Shown: positions 31,141 to 42,854, numbered from the stretch's first letter. The stretch is 64,000 nucleotides of DNA from Diploptera punctata (GCA_030220185.1 JASPKZ010003416.1:62001-126000); one strand, 5' to 3'. Notes: a model not told the origin generated them from the letters alone. Program-made: numbers and translations.

Positions 31141-31942
31141 CTCACGCGTAGTTATGCTAATTCTGAACTAAATTCCAGTTGTAATGTAAACAAACAAGAT
31201 GTATGACTGCATTTCCATTGGTAGAATAATGATTTTATCTTTTAGCGTGTAAGAAAATGTAGTTCGCTAACACTCAAAATAAAGAAAATAAAAATAATAA
31301 AAATGCGTATTATCTGGCACATGTCCATATAAGTTATATGAGAGAACCTTAAAATATTTAATTATAATTTTAACAGATTAAATAAGCATTGTCCTATTCT
31401 TACGCATGCGCAATGCAGAATGCGTTGATATATTGTTTCAAAATGGTAATCTTTCTGACGAATTTATTAAACATTGGAAAACAATGCATTTGAAAAGCAG
31501 AGAGAAACAAACTATTTTTAATATTTTCAAACAATTTAGTGAAAAATATTCCACAATAATCATTGAGTATATTGTAAAAAAAAACAGATTTAGAGGTGAG
31601 TCAGCATGGAACATAAATTCTGCTCATAAATAAATTGTACAGGTAAATGAAGGTTATCTATTGACATAATGGAAAAAGCGTAAACTTTTAATCAGATACG
31701 CCCATATATATTTTTTGTCATAAATAAACAATATGTGAAGGAGGTTCATAATTAATGGTACCGTCTTACATGATATTCAGTCTTATTTCCCGTAAAATAT
31801 GATGTTGCGTAAGAACAATGTTTCTACCGTACATAATTCAGACAAATGGTGGTTAAACCTAGTTCCATGATTCTCCCAATAGATGGAGTCGTAGAAGTAA
31901 TACTTGATGCAAGTTTGATTACCGTTGATTACAGTACAACTG
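31141..31942. other. No recognised gene; one orphan frame
   Basis: The frame 31406-31633 (75 residues, with NLSDEFIKHWKTMHLKSREKQ... in two stretches) has protein-like composition, but I recognise no family. No start context or splice site decides it. Treat it as unassigned. Confidence 0.35.
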
Positions 31943-32260
31943 GAACTCAACTCGGAATTAACTAACTCAAAAACTAACTCACTGGCATTATCGAACCCGT
32001 AGGTTCATACACTTCTATCCTGAGGTAATGTTTTCCAATCATTCCCTGTATAATCTACTTCCCTCAAATCATAGTTAATGTATTCTCCCACCTCATTATT
32101 GGTTTAACAACTGGGCGTTTTTCTCATCGTTTTCCTACAAAAAGCTTCCATGCACGTCTTTCATACCCCATTCGTGCCACATGTCCTGCCCATCGCAATC
32201 TACGAGACTTAACTGTTCTTATTATATCTGGTTTCCTATAAAGAACTCAACTCGGAATTA
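31943..32260. repeat. 18-bp TSD of LINE-TTAG insertion
   Basis: GAACTCAACTCGGAATTA at 31943-31960 and at 32243-32260, a perfect duplication. Confidence 0.95.
31961..32242 (-). mobile_element. LINE-TTAG 3' end, young insertion
   Basis: 282 bp with the tail ACTAACTCAAAAACTAACTC at the left, then CACTGGCATTATCGAACCCG. It encodes the relic RKPDIIRTVKSRRLRWAGHV through the WRAYV end. A deletion near 32010 removes part of the terminus. Bounded exactly by the 18-bp TSD. Confidence 0.93.
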
Positions 32261-32275
32261 GTATATATATCTCCA

Positions 32276-32591
32276 TCCCATCCATAGTAATTCTGCCCGA
32301 GGGCAGGTCTTCCACTGCAATCATAGCATTTTCATGCTATGCTTGCAGCTTTACTAGGGAATTGTAGGTGTGGTAGCTTCCCGTTGCTTTCCACACCGGT
32401 GAAGGATGATGATAATGATACAGATGATAATGATAAGGATGATGAGGATGATGATGATGGCCATATGATTTCGGGGACCGTTTGGGCCTTAAAGGTTTCC
32501 TGACATTTGTTTTACAGGTGAGAAAAAAACCCCGATAAAAACTGCCCCGACCGGGGATCGAACTGGGCTCGCTGCGTGACAAGGCAGCACG

Positions 32592-32592
<1 letters not shown>
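32276..32592 (-). mobile_element. SINE S1 lacking A box
   Basis: CCATCCATAGTAATTCTGCC at the left to GCGTGACAAGGCAGCACGAT at the right, where it is cut inside the tRNA head and replaced by a TA array. Confidence 0.9.

Positions 32593-32641
<49 letters not shown>
32591..32641. repeat. TA microsatellite
   Basis: About 24 TA units at the left of the tRNA-like palindrome. Confidence 0.95.
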
Positions 32642-32642
<1 letters not shown>

Positions 32643-32689
32643 AGATGTTATAACTATATTTTTGACATTTGGCAATGAAGGCAAATATG

Positions 32690-32856
32690 ATATGAAAAGA
32701 AAAATGAATGCTTGAGTCGGGATTTGAACCAGAGTCTCTAAACTCTGTACGTTTAGCGCTCTAACCAACTGAGCTACTCAAGAATTCCAACACAAACGTA
32801 CAGAGTTTAGAGACTCGGGTTCAAATCCCGACTCAAGCATTCATTTTTCTTTTCAT

Positions 32857-32862
<6 letters not shown>
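32690..32862. repeat. tRNA-like palindrome between two TA arrays
   Basis: The left arm (32690-32755) and right arm (32795-32862) are near-perfect complements: GATATGAAAAGAAAAATGAA and GCTTGAGTCGGGATTTGAAC against their complements, ending in ACGTACAGAGTTTAG. The loop holds the tRNA 5' half (32756-32782). TA arrays flank both ends (32591-32641, 32858-32893). Confidence 0.85.
32711..32783 (-). tRNA. tRNA-like sequence, probably not functional
   Basis: Minus strand: a 7-bp acceptor-like pairing (CTTGAGT with ACTCAAG), D-arm GCTCAGTTGGTTAGAGC, a possible anticodon stem CTAAA/TTTAG around a 9-nt loop (CGTACAGAG, two more than normal), and T-arm GGTTCAAATCC with one stem mismatch. The oversized anticodon loop and the palindromic setting argue for a tRNA-derived mobile unit rather than a host tRNA gene. 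Confidence 0.45.
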
Positions 32863-32893
<31 letters not shown>

Positions 32894-32900
<7 letters not shown>

Positions 32901-33794
32901 ATTCAATGGTTATTTTCGGTGTCTATTTCAATAGATTTGATTAAGGTTAAAAAAAATAAAAATCTTATCTTGAGAACAACCTCAATTGCTACATTCTTTT
33001 ATAATTCGCTAATAAAGACCTGGAATTTTTAAATGTTTTAATATATTAGGTATGCGTACTGAATTGGTAAATATGTGTATCATGGAGAGCTTATGCCAGG
33101 CTGGCCACGAACCTCCAGCCCAATAGTGCTAGTAAGTTACTTGTTTCAGTAATAGTGATAACTATAACTTAGAAGAAGTATGTTTGAAGGGACACTTGGT
33201 AAGGTAGATAACTTCTTACACTGATATAGGCTACCTGTGATAAATCAGCTCTATCTTAAAAAAGACAACCGCCGAGCCGACTTATTAACGAGTCAAGTAG
33301 CCAAGTGTACGACAACGTGAGAAGCAACAGCAGGTTCAAAATCCCACCTTTCAACGGTTGTGTTTACCGTTATATTTAATTTCCAAGAAAATAAACTACA
33401 ATAAAAGCAATATAAGCTGCAGAAATTTAACTCGATAAGTTTTCTTAACATTTCCACATCATACCAGCAGCATTTCATACTCTCATCACAAAAATTCTAA
33501 GTCCCGTATTAAAATTTTATAAAATAGGAAGAAAGACACAATTCCTTGGCCTCTTGTAAGAAGGAATTGATAACTCACAAACAATTAAAATATTAAGTTT
33601 TGAAAGTTTTCTTAGACAATAAGTATTATTATAGTCGTTAGTACTGTGAAGGATAATATATATTTATTTTAAAAGTTTATCTTATTTTTGTGTATCAGGG
33701 TTAATTAAAATATATATTTTTGATAAGGGTAGTCTCGAGGCATTTGGAGCTATTAAATTAATTAAATTACTGTTTTAAAAATATGAACTCCATT
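32894..33794. other. No recognised gene; LINE-TTAG tail relic
   Basis: 33078-33140 (ATGGAGAGCTTATGCCAGGC, then AATAGTGCTAGTAAGTTACT) is a relic of the LINE-TTAG terminus. The rest, including a 61-residue minus frame at 33293-33478, is unassigned. Confidence 0.45.
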
Positions 33795-34300
33795 AAAAAA
33801 AGTTTAACTGAAAATATATAAAACTATTATTCTACCAGTTGTATTATATGGATGCGAAACATGGACTCTTATTTTAAGGGAGGAAAGGGGATTACGAGTA
33901 TTTGAAAATAAAGTTCTTGGGAAAATGTGTGGACCAAAGAGAGATGAACAGACAGGTGAATGGAGAAGACTTACATAACAGCGAACTACATGGTCTTTAT
34001 AGGAAGCCAGATATATTAAGAGAAGGTAAATCTCGTAGACTGCGATGGGCAGGACATGTGGCACGAATGGGGAATGAAAGACGTGCATGGGAGCTTCTTG
34101 TAGGAAAACCAGAGGAAAAATGCCCAGTTGGTAGACCAAGAATGAGGTGGAAGGATCACATTAGCTAAGATTTGAGGGAAGGAGATTATACAGGGAATGA
34201 TTGGAAAACATTAGCTTAGGATAGGAATGTATGGAGAGCTTATGTCTGCACGGCCAGGAACCTACGGATTCGATACTGCCACTGAGTTAGTTAGGTAGTT
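33795..34300 (+). mobile_element. LINE-TTAG 3' end
   Basis: KIYKTIILPVVLYGCETWTL, then frameshifts; the frame 33902-34168 reads NSELHGLYRKPDILREGK, RRLRWAGHVARMGNERRAW and CPVGRPRMRWKDHIS. It closes GATACTGCCACTGAGTTAGTTAGGTAG. Confidence 0.9.
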
Positions 34301-34359
34301 GGTATGATTTCTTAGACAAGTAGACTACTAATGCATATTTAGGTTTTTTTTTTTTTGGT

Positions 34360-34475
34360 AATCAAAATCCGATAATGATCGTGGTTAAAGATGATTGTGA
34401 TTGGTTGTAAAACAAAATTCATTGAAACGTGATTGGTCATTGACTCCCATTTGGGACATGAGTTAAATAGTTGAA
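34360..34475 (+). repeat. Repeat R1 end fragment
   Basis: GATTGTGATTGGTTGTAAAA and GTGATTGGTCATTGACTCCC, then ATTTGGGACATGAGTTAAAT, match the right end of R1 copy 2. Confidence 0.75.
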
Positions 34476-34479
34476 TTTA

Positions 34480-34562
34480 TGTTATGAATGTGTGTGGGTG
34501 AATGATGTGTTTCGTCTTAATATTGTGATGACTCGGAGGAGGCTCTGACATTTACTGATCAC
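34480..34562 (+). repeat. Repeat R2, left half
   Basis: GTGTGTGGGTGAATGATGTG, CTCGGAGGAGGCTCTGACAT and CTGATCAC match 23300-23375. It resumes at 35333 after a hAT element. Confidence 0.75.
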
Positions 34563-35332
34563 TAGAGTCCGGATGTTAGATACTTAAAAAGCTCAAAATA
34601 GACAGGCAAAAAAGGCACTTAAAATCATTAATATAGGCACTAAAAATCAAAATAGGCTTTACAAAAATGGAGTACAACATAAAATTTTACAGCTTTTCGT
34701 AAAGAATATAAACATATGTTATAAATATGCTTACGAAGATATCAGATATGATTTTGGAACTTGTTTTGCCTTTTTACAAAGAGCATACTTATGTTTTGCA
34801 GTGCGTACGTGCTGCGAAATATGACACTTCTTCGCGCAATTCACTGAAATTTACACACTTTGCAAAACAATGTCACTTGAGAATATTTCCGCATCAAATT
34901 CTTTCACGAAATTGGTCAGTTTTTCTTTTACAGTTTTACTCTTGTCCGTTCTTTAGGCATCGTGAAACAACTATTCTAAAGGTGGTCGAACAAGTTTGTC
35001 TTTGAAGCGCCTGTCTGTGAACGAGGATTACGGACTGAATTCAGTGTTATCAACATCAAAAATAATATTGTCAGTCAATTAAAGGCTTCTGCAATTATAT
35101 GTGTCATGAAGTTTGTCCACTTCAATCAATTTCATTGAAATACTAAGTTAATTTCGAGAAAAAATGGCAAATAAGTATTTATAGGCATTGTAAGCTGAAA
35201 TAGGCATTTATAGGCAAAATGAACTTCATGGAAAACAACTCTAGGGTCGTCGGTATGAACTTATATGAAGTCACTTTTACAATATCTATAAAATAAATAA
35301 CTATAGGCATTTTCCCTAACATCCTGTCTCTA
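34563..35332 (-). mobile_element. hAT-type DNA transposon, internally deleted
   Basis: 770 bp. Imperfect terminal inverted repeats: TAGAGTCCGGATGTTAG at the left against TAGAGACAGGATGTTAG from the right, 15 matches in the first 17 bases. The flanks CTGATCAC (34555-34562) and CCCATCAC (35333-35340) match at 6 of 8 positions, fitting the 8-bp TSD of hAT elements. The insertion splits repeat R2 at the place where R2 copy 1 reads CTGATCACTCAT. It retains only a broken BED-finger frame (below), so it is non-autonomous. TAGGCA words are scattered through the non-coding parts. Confidence 0.8.
34715..34990 (-). pseudogene. Relic BED-type zinc finger of a hAT transposase
   Basis: Across minus-strand frames: FVKEFDAEIFSSDIVL, then LFCKVCKF, then SQHVRTAKHKYALCKKAKQ. 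The FCKVC...QHxxTAKH spacing (Cys-x2-Cys then His...H) is that of BED fingers at the N-terminus of hAT transposases and CGGBP1-like host proteins derived from them. At least two frameshifts are present and no catalytic region follows. Confidence 0.65.
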
Positions 35333-35490
35333 CCCATCACTCATCAGTCCTCTCCTTTTGGTTAAAATTATGTGTGTGATCTAGAATTTAAAAATCCCTC
35401 TCCCGACAGGTTGTCACACTGTAAGTTCCAGGTGGCGTATGTCATGTAAAAATTATGTATAATGTGTGAGGTTAAACTGAGATAAAGATG
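35333..35490 (+). repeat. Repeat R2, right half
   Basis: ATCACTCATCAGTCCTCTCC, GTGTGTGATCTAGAATTTAA, CCCGACAGGTTGTCACACTG and GAGGTTAAACTGAGATAAAG match 23375-23530. Confidence 0.75.
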
Positions 35491-35536
35491 AAGAGGAGGA
35501 AGAAGAAGAAGAAGAAGAAGAAGAAGAAGAAGAAGA
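35491..35536. repeat. GAA microsatellite
   Basis: GAA array following repeat R2. Confidence 0.95.
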
Positions 35537-35639
35537 TTGATATGTTATAACTTATAATGCAACTTACATTTATCCTGATTGAGAAAACTACATACACTTA
35601 ACTCCACAGAATAAATAGGCCTACGTAATTAACTACCTA

Positions 35640-36090
35640 ACTGGCACTATAAAATCCAGAAGTTCAAGGCCTAACGTGAGCTAATATTTTCCAAGCATCC
35701 CCTGCATAATTCTTTTCCCTCAAAAAATATTTAAAATTATTCTCACATTTCTTTACTGCCTTTCTACTAGAGGGTTTATATCTGAATTTTCTACAAAAAT
35801 ATTTCATACTCCTCTTCCTTCCCCATACGTCCTACTCATCGCAGTCTACGAGACTTAATCATTCTTATTACATCTGGTTTCCCATTTATAGATCATGTAC
35901 CTCAATGTTATCCAGTTTATTTAATGTAGTTTCCTTAATGATTCTCCGTCTCTCTTTAGTCCGAAAAGCAATCTTTTCTTTATTTTAATACATGATATAA
36001 TTTTTGCGCAACCATATAGTGTAACTGGAAGAATAGACATTTTATGCATATTTAGTATATTTTAAAAAATAATTTGGGATGGTAAGAGTC
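35640..36090 (-). mobile_element. LINE-TTAG 3' region, old copy
   Basis: Begins CTGGCACTATAAAATCCAG, the reversed terminus without its TTAG tail. It recovers SRRLR*AGRMGKEEEY-like, KPDVIRMIKSRRLR-like and YKMSILPVTLYGCAKI-like segments. Many stops; clearly older than the TSD-bearing copies. Confidence 0.75.
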
Positions 36091-36399
36091 TCTGTAATTC
36101 GTGTTTCCAGAGTTTGATGTTATGTTTAATTACTTTCTGTATTACATTCAGTATTTGTCAATACTGTTCCTTCGCCAGAAAAAGTAAGTAATAATTAAAT
36201 AAATATCACAAATAGAATGAGAATATTTTAATTAAATTATAGAATAATAGATTACAAAAGCAACTTCAAAGCCCAGAAATACGATAACATAGATTGTAGC
36301 CTACCTTCATAAAAAAGCATTGAAAAAGATAGTTCGTAAGACCGAGAAATTGACGGGTAATAACACAATAAACCTAAAATGAAGGGTAGTAAAAAGAAA
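36091..36399. other. No recognisable gene
   Basis: Unassigned AT-rich sequence. Confidence 0.4.
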
Positions 36400-36695
36400 C
36401 GAGATCCACCTACAGACCATAGGAGACCCTTGGGATATAAGGAAATTAAGGCTCCTACTTTTTCTAGACAATCGGCATTTTATGTCAACCGGGTTGTCAA
36501 CCCTGCATGACGGCCGTCTTTACCATCAGAACAAGCTTCTGGTAATCATTTCAGTTAGAGGCTGAGTCGACCCCACGGCCATAGTGCCACCAGAAGGTTT
36601 GGATCAGTTTAAAAATCTTGACCCTACCGGGACTCGAACCCCCATACTGTTTGTGGTGAATTGCCTTAACCAACTACGCTACGATGTGCCCCAAA
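36400..36695 (-). mobile_element. SINE S2, full length
   Basis: GAGATCCACCTACAGACCAT at the left to CTACGCTACGATGTGCCCCA at the right; B box in reverse (GGGACTCGAACCC). Confidence 0.88.
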
Positions 36696-36973
36696 ATCAA
36701 AGGTACAGACAAAGAACCATGTATTTCATATTTTCCTTGAAACGTAAAAACTGTGCTTTTAGTTGTACAACTTCCTTACCGGAATGACAAACTTTATTAA
36801 TATCATAAATAAATCTATGAATTAACTGTAACGTTTATTGCATCGTTTCTCAACCTGTGGTTCGCTAACCCCCAGGAGGTACGCAAAATATTTCAAGGGG
36901 TTCGCCAAAACTTTTCCGTAATGGCGGGTTTCGAGGTTAGGCCTATTACTGTTTCCTTCATTTCTGCGGCATT

Positions 36974-37411
<438 letters not shown>

Positions 37412-37502
<91 letters not shown>
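37412..37502. repeat. ATT microsatellite
   Basis: About 30 ATT units. Confidence 0.97.
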
Positions 37503-37879
37503 TTAAAATTAAATTTACACTTTAATGCCCACTCTTACATATGTTCAACAACAAAAATTTATCACATTATTTCCACAATAAATTAATATTTACCACGAAT
37601 GCCTAATTTACAGTTATGTAACAACGTTAGGAATGCATTTGATTTCGCTACAATTAGGCCTATACGGTGTGTAAGTTTTAAGCCGTAACTAGAGTAACTT
37701 TACGTTTTAAGCGTTAAGGGTTAAATTAATTTAAGGTTATTAAACTTTTTGCCTGGAATTACATTTTTATGCCCGTCTACTGTACTGTATGTATATTTAA
37801 AAGTCAGTGGTTCGCCCAATTCAAATCGTTGTGGAAGAGGTTCGCGAGTCGAAAAAGGTTGGGAACCACTGGTTTATTG

Positions 37880-38667
37880 TTTCACACTTCAAAAATATGC
37901 GCTTTTCATGGGAAAGATAATGATATCTCAAACTCTATTTCGATAAAAAAAAAAAGTGACTTCCCTGGTTCTCTCCATGTACCCTTTAAATAAGGTTGTA
38001 TTTTAGGGTCTTAAAACCTCGAACCCATCTGTACTAATCTAATCTAAGTCCCATAAACAGATGGTCCTGGTTTTCGAACAAATCACAGAGAATATAGCAG
38101 CCACACGGGGAAATATAAGATGAAGAATTGGACAGAGAATAAATATTACTATAAAAAAATAGCTGGATTTATGTTTACGATGCTGTGTGCAATACTTGTC
38201 TGCCTGTAGGTGCAACTTTACTACGAAATTAGTGTTATTTCTGGAGAAAAGCGAATAAATCTAACAGTTTGAATATTGGCCACAGGGGATGCTCTTATCA
38301 TTATTTAAATATCGTTTAACTCAGCAGGTATTGCAATTGAAGTATGGACAGTATTGCTATGCTAATTATATTCAGTTTAATCTGCTTATAAAGTACATCT
38401 CGTGATCTAATCAGCTTACGTAAAACATGAGCAACTTTACAAATTATAACATCAACATCTCATAAATTTATGTATTGATTCATTTGGTGCTACAGGGAAA
38501 TCCGCTTGCATTCATTCCAGAAATTAAATCATAAACATATCCGATGAAATTAAAAATAAAATATTTAGAAAAAATAAAATTATATTACACATAATGTCTC
38601 GTAAGTAATGTATTTTTAAACAAAATATCAATGGAAATATTTTATTTATTTATTTATTTATTTAGAT
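37880..38667. other. No recognisable gene
   Basis: Unassigned AT-rich sequence. Confidence 0.4.
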
Positions 38668-38672
38668 TTAAT

Positions 38673-38750
<78 letters not shown>
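38668..38750. repeat. AAT microsatellite
   Basis: About 27 AAT units, leading into a LINE-YGH relic. The Asn-rich open frame across it is not a gene. Confidence 0.95.
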
Positions 38751-38751
<1 letters not shown>

Positions 38752-39160
38752 TGGAGCTGAAGTTTGGAAATTCAACAAAAAACTTAGAACAAAAAACTTA
38801 TGTCGATGGAAATGGATTTCTTGAGGAGAGCAGCAATATGTTCAAAATTAGACAAAGTAAGAAATACTGTCATAAGAGAAAAAATGAATATTGGTTATTC
38901 AATAGTAGATTATATACGGTATAAGTAATTAAATTGGTATGGGCACATACGACGAGTGCAAGAAGAAAGATTACCCAGGGAAACATTGGTATGGTGTCCA
39001 CCTAGAAGAAGGAGGATGCAGCAAATAAGAACTGGAATGAGAGCAAGAGGACTGGAGGACATGGATTGGATAGAGAGAGACGAGTGGAGAAGAAAAATAA
39101 AACTTTAGGCACAGAAAGATATGTAAACATTAAAATTCTCTGTATAAATAAAAAAAATAA
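38751..39160 (+). mobile_element. LINE-YGH C-terminal region
   Basis: MDFLEESSNMFKIRQSKKY-like, then INWYGHIRRVQEERLPRETL-like, then MRARGLEDMDWIERDEWRRK and IKL-stop. Close to 41459-41800; frameshifted twice. Confidence 0.8.
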
Positions 39161-39164
39161 TAAT

Positions 39165-39845
39165 AGCTTCAATTTACCTTTATTTTACCTGACAGAGTTA
39201 ACGCCTTAAGCCCTTGTCTGCCACTCAACCAGGTTTTAAAAAGTGCAAAAAAAAGTCTTACATCTAATAAACATAAACGATTACTTGTTATAAATACAAT
39301 GCAATTATTATTTATAATCTATTTTGATATACTCTAGATTTAACGAATTAAATACAATATGTACAAGATATATAAAACACGAGAAAAATTATTAATCACA
39401 TATTATAAATTTAAATAAATAAATAAAGAAAAATTAATTATTAGAAAACAGATAACTGTGTAAGCGTTACTTAAAAGTGCCAAGTGTGCGGCAACCCCTG
39501 ATATCTTGAGGAAAGAAATTCCAGGATCGGGCAGAGGTTACTGTGAAGGAAGTAGAATAAGAGGAAGTGCTATGAAGAGGGATTTTTAGCAGACTGTTAT
39601 CTTGTGGCCTAGTGTCAATAATGTGGTAAGGAGATAACTTCTCAAATCTCGATGCCAGGTAACTAGGAGTGTAGGAATGCAGAAGCTTGAAAAGTAGTGA
39701 AAGAGAGTGTAATTTACGTCGGTCAGTAAGACGAAGCCAAGAGAGGTTATTAAAGTGTTCGGAAATATGATCATAACGGCGGGTATTGAAAATTATGAAC
39801 ACGCTGCAGTCTCTGCGACAAGTTAATAGTGTAGATCATTATATA
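39165..39845 (-). mobile_element. LINE-CR1L 3' end
   Basis: The minus-strand frame 39802-39467 reads LTDRRKLHSLSLLFKLLHS, PSYLASRFEKLSPYH, ARSWNFFPQDIRGCRTLGTFK. The 3' UTR ends at TTATTTTACCTGACAGAGTTAACGC, with AAT units (39157-39163) as the remaining tail. Confidence 0.83.
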
Positions 39846-39849
39846 TAAA

Positions 39850-40148
39850 GTAAAGTGATCCCACAACAGACCCAGAGGCCCTTGGGGTAGTAGGGGGTTA
39901 AGGCTCCCACTTTTTTCTATACAATCGGCACTTTGCGTCAGCCGGGTTGTCAGGCCTGCGTGACGGCCGCCTTTACCCCCAGAACAAGCGTCTGGTACTC
40001 ATTTCCGTTAGAGGCTGAGTCGACCCCAGGGCCATAGTGCCGGCAGAGGGTGTGGGTCAGTTTAAAAATCCTGACCCCAACGGGACTTGAACCCTCGACC
40101 CTCCGGCTTGTAGCTCAGTGCCTTAACCATTACGCTACGGCGTGCCCC
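39850..40148 (-). mobile_element. SINE S2, full length
   Basis: GTGATCCCACAACAGACCC at the left to ACGCTACGGCGTGCCCC at the right. Confidence 0.88.
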
Positions 40149-40338
40149 TAACGTCACAATAATCGAAGTGTGGCAACACAAGGTTCTGCACAAGGATTTG
40201 TTTTAATGAAACTGCGAGAAAATTCTTTAAACGTCTAAGATAATGTAATATGGAGAAATCCTTTTTACATTTGTGTTTGCCAGGTTATGGCAATTTATGG
40301 AATTTATTTTATTTATATATTTATTTATTTAGATTTAT

Positions 40339-40672
40339 ATCGGCCGCGGTGGACTAGTGGTTACTCTCCTTGCCTCTGGTCCCGCGGGTCGCGGAATGGA
40401 TTTGTTAGGATGGAAAAATCCTACGAGCAAGTCCTCCGGGAGTGACTTTAAGCCATGGATCCCGAGTCTGAAGATTTTCAGGCTCGTAAAATATCCTTAA
40501 GCCTGAATAAAAAGGCATCTAAGCAAAATTTACCGAATTTTCCCGTCCTAGTACTACCTTGGTGTCCTAGATGTCAGTATGAGGCGGAACGCTGACCACT
40601 CCAACATCTATACGAAAACAAGTATATTGTAACTAAGTTAGTATGGTTCAATTTCTTCCCTGTAGGGGAAGA
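40339..40672 (+). mobile_element. SINE S5
   Basis: The tRNA-like head TCGGCCGCGGTGGACTAGTGG and GGTCCCGCGGGTCGCGGAATGG (decayed B box); body GGATGGAAAAATCCTACGAG, GACTTTAAGCCATGGATCCC; end TAGTATGGTTCAATTTCTTC. Copies at 53041-53340 and 63362-64000. Confidence 0.82.
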
Positions 40673-41359
40673 ACGCCTAAACCTCGTTGAGGGAAACAAG
40701 GGCTTACAAGATACAAGAGAAGGGTTAGATTTATTTGGCCTGGTGTTTTCTGACAAGAAATTAAACTACATTAAAGTAGATACCATCCGATTCAGTGGCC
40801 TTTAACCATCTTTCAGAGGAGATTATTATCCCACGACGGTACCAGTCTCTGGTTTTTAATGCGAACAATTCGCTGAAACTCACTTCTACAGTTTCAATGT
40901 TTTCGAAATTTCACGCAAGAAATGTGCCATGGATCGAATTAGACGGTAGTCAAGGCGCAAGATTAGGGTTATATGCTACTTTTGGCAGCAGTTCGATTTC
41001 TCTCTGTTCGTAAATTTGTATCACTATAGTTGGGTCCGGTCAGTCTGAACCCGATCTAGTTGTTGAGAATAAAAATTCGCATCGATTACAAGCTCATTTA
41101 AAACAAATTCCCAGTGAATCACACCAAACTTCCACCAGACGCAACATTAGGTATACATTAAAAACCGTCATTATTTATGAGACAAACTAATGACGATAAA
41201 ATGATTAATTCGTAATAGTAGGGTGAAGACAAAGTTTTAACATTTTTTTTTTCACATATTAAAGTAATACAGCAGATATCTGAAACTTGTATTTAAGGAT
41301 ATATGAAAAGCAAAGATAAACAAGTCAAACAAGTAATAATATTTGAAGACTTTTGAATT
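40673..41359. other. No recognisable gene
   Basis: A 72-residue frame at 40795-41013 has no motif I recognise; the rest is AT-rich. Confidence 0.4.
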
Positions 41360-41394
41360 TATTATTATAATAATAATAATAATAATAATTCTTC

Positions 41395-41457
<63 letters not shown>

Positions 41458-41458
41458 T
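41360..41458. repeat. AAT-to-ATT microsatellite
   Basis: Short AAT run, then a long ATT run leading into LINE-YGH. Confidence 0.95.
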
Positions 41459-41800
41459 ATTAGCAGCAAGATTTTCGAAAGTAGAAAAAATAAGAAATAC
41501 TGTCAGGCGAGAAAAAATTAATATTATATATTCAATAGTAGATTATATAAGATACAAGCAATTAAATTGGTATGGATATGTACGACGAATGCAAGAAGAA
41601 AGGTTACCCAGAAATACATTGGAATGGTGTCCACCTGGAAGAAGACGGAAAGGAAGTCCTCGAAACTCATGGATATAGGATATGAGAACTGCAATGAGAA
41701 CAAGAGGACTGGAGGACATGCAGTGGATGAATAGAGACGACTGCAGAAGGAAAATAAAACTTAGGCACAGAAAGATGTGTAAACATTGAAAATAAATAAA
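41459..41800 (+). mobile_element. LINE-YGH C-terminal region
   Basis: The open frame to 41678 has LAARFSKVEKIRNTVRREKI, IVDYIRYKQLNWYGYVRRM, LPRNTLEWCPPGRRRKGSP. It then stops, with RTAMRTRGLEDMQWMNRDDCRRKIK recoverable. A typical LINE end. Confidence 0.85.
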
Positions 41801-41844
41801 TATTATAATTACGATGTGTTCATCGCTGTAGCAATTTAAAGTAT

Positions 41845-42110
41845 CATGCCTTGGTGTAGTTCTAAAGGTCTTCCGCTTGTTTGAGTCTCCATGTGGGGGA
41901 GAAATTTTCTCAGGGAATTCCTGCCAATATAAGACGGTTGACCACCCAGAATCATGAGGAATTTGGATAGCTGCAATAAGTACCGACTCCAGGTTGAGAA
42001 AACTAGTTATAACGATTGGGTACCCGATATGTTGACCACATGTCATATTTATACTGGCTGCATGATGGTAGAACTCTGTGATTAACATAATTACGTGTAG
42101 GGGCAGGAAG
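41845..42110 (+). mobile_element. SINE S3, diverged and truncated
   Basis: GTTTGAGTCTCCATGTGGGG (B-box end), GAGAAATTTTCTCAGGGAAT, GACTCCAGGTTGAGAAAACT, then CTCTGTGATTAAC. It lacks the A box and the tail. Confidence 0.7.
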
Positions 42111-42184
42111 CGGCTGATAGGTTAAGGGCATATCGCGCCATGGATTAATTGTTTTTCTAATGCCTCCACTTTGTCTTTTATGAC

Positions 42185-42465
42185 ATTTCTGTCTTTCTCC
42201 CCTGGCATTGGCGGAATTGTAATCCATGGTCGGGGCACCTGGAAGGCGGAGTTACGTTACCTCGATCATATGATGAGTGATAAATGATAATGAAGCGCCA
42301 GAAGAGTTCTTAACCTAAACTTAACCTAAATTCCTGACCATGGACAACCACAGGAATAATTCCATGTAAGAAAAAAAAATAAAATGGCGTAACCGGGAAT
42401 CGAAACCGGGACCTCATGAACAGTAGTCAATAACGCTGACCACTAACCCATGAGGCTTGTTAATT
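42185..42465 (-). mobile_element. SINE S6
   Basis: TTTCTCCCCTGGCATTGGCGG at the left, CCGGGAATCGAAACCGGGAC (B box in reverse) and CACTAACCCATGAGGC at the right. Confidence 0.78.
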
Positions 42466-42854
42466 AAAAATCATTATTATTGTCGTTGTTGTCACTACTA
42501 TTATTCAGAATGTTACAGCTAAGCGCCATCTTTCGTTGCCAAATATCATTGTATCGAAAGTGAGCCATTCATTCTCCCCTTCATTTATGTTTTCAACTGC
42601 CCTCTTATAGTATATCTAAGAAGCTTTCGTCCTAAACCAGACAAACCCAGAGGGTTATGAAAGTAAATTTCTAATATTTTTCCTACAGTTTAAATTAGAA
42701 TAATGCCTTTCAATTAATATATTCATTTTCATAATATTATTATCTCAATTACTTTAAAATTGTACCAAAAACGCCCTAAACTGAAGTTTTTGACTTGTCT
42801 GGTTTTGAATGCAAGCTGCACATCTGTGGTCTTCCTTTTATCTTGGTACATTCA
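42466..42854. other. No recognisable gene
   Basis: Unassigned. Confidence 0.4.

Noticed and set aside
38631..38924. Asn-rich frame, as also at 50552-50809, 48244-48474 and 7730-7840
   Set aside because: AAT arrays read as Asn, Ile or Tyr runs; only the LINE part downstream is protein-derived.
41543..42088. 181-residue minus-strand frame
   Set aside because: Antisense of a LINE end joined to a SINE; no protein signature.
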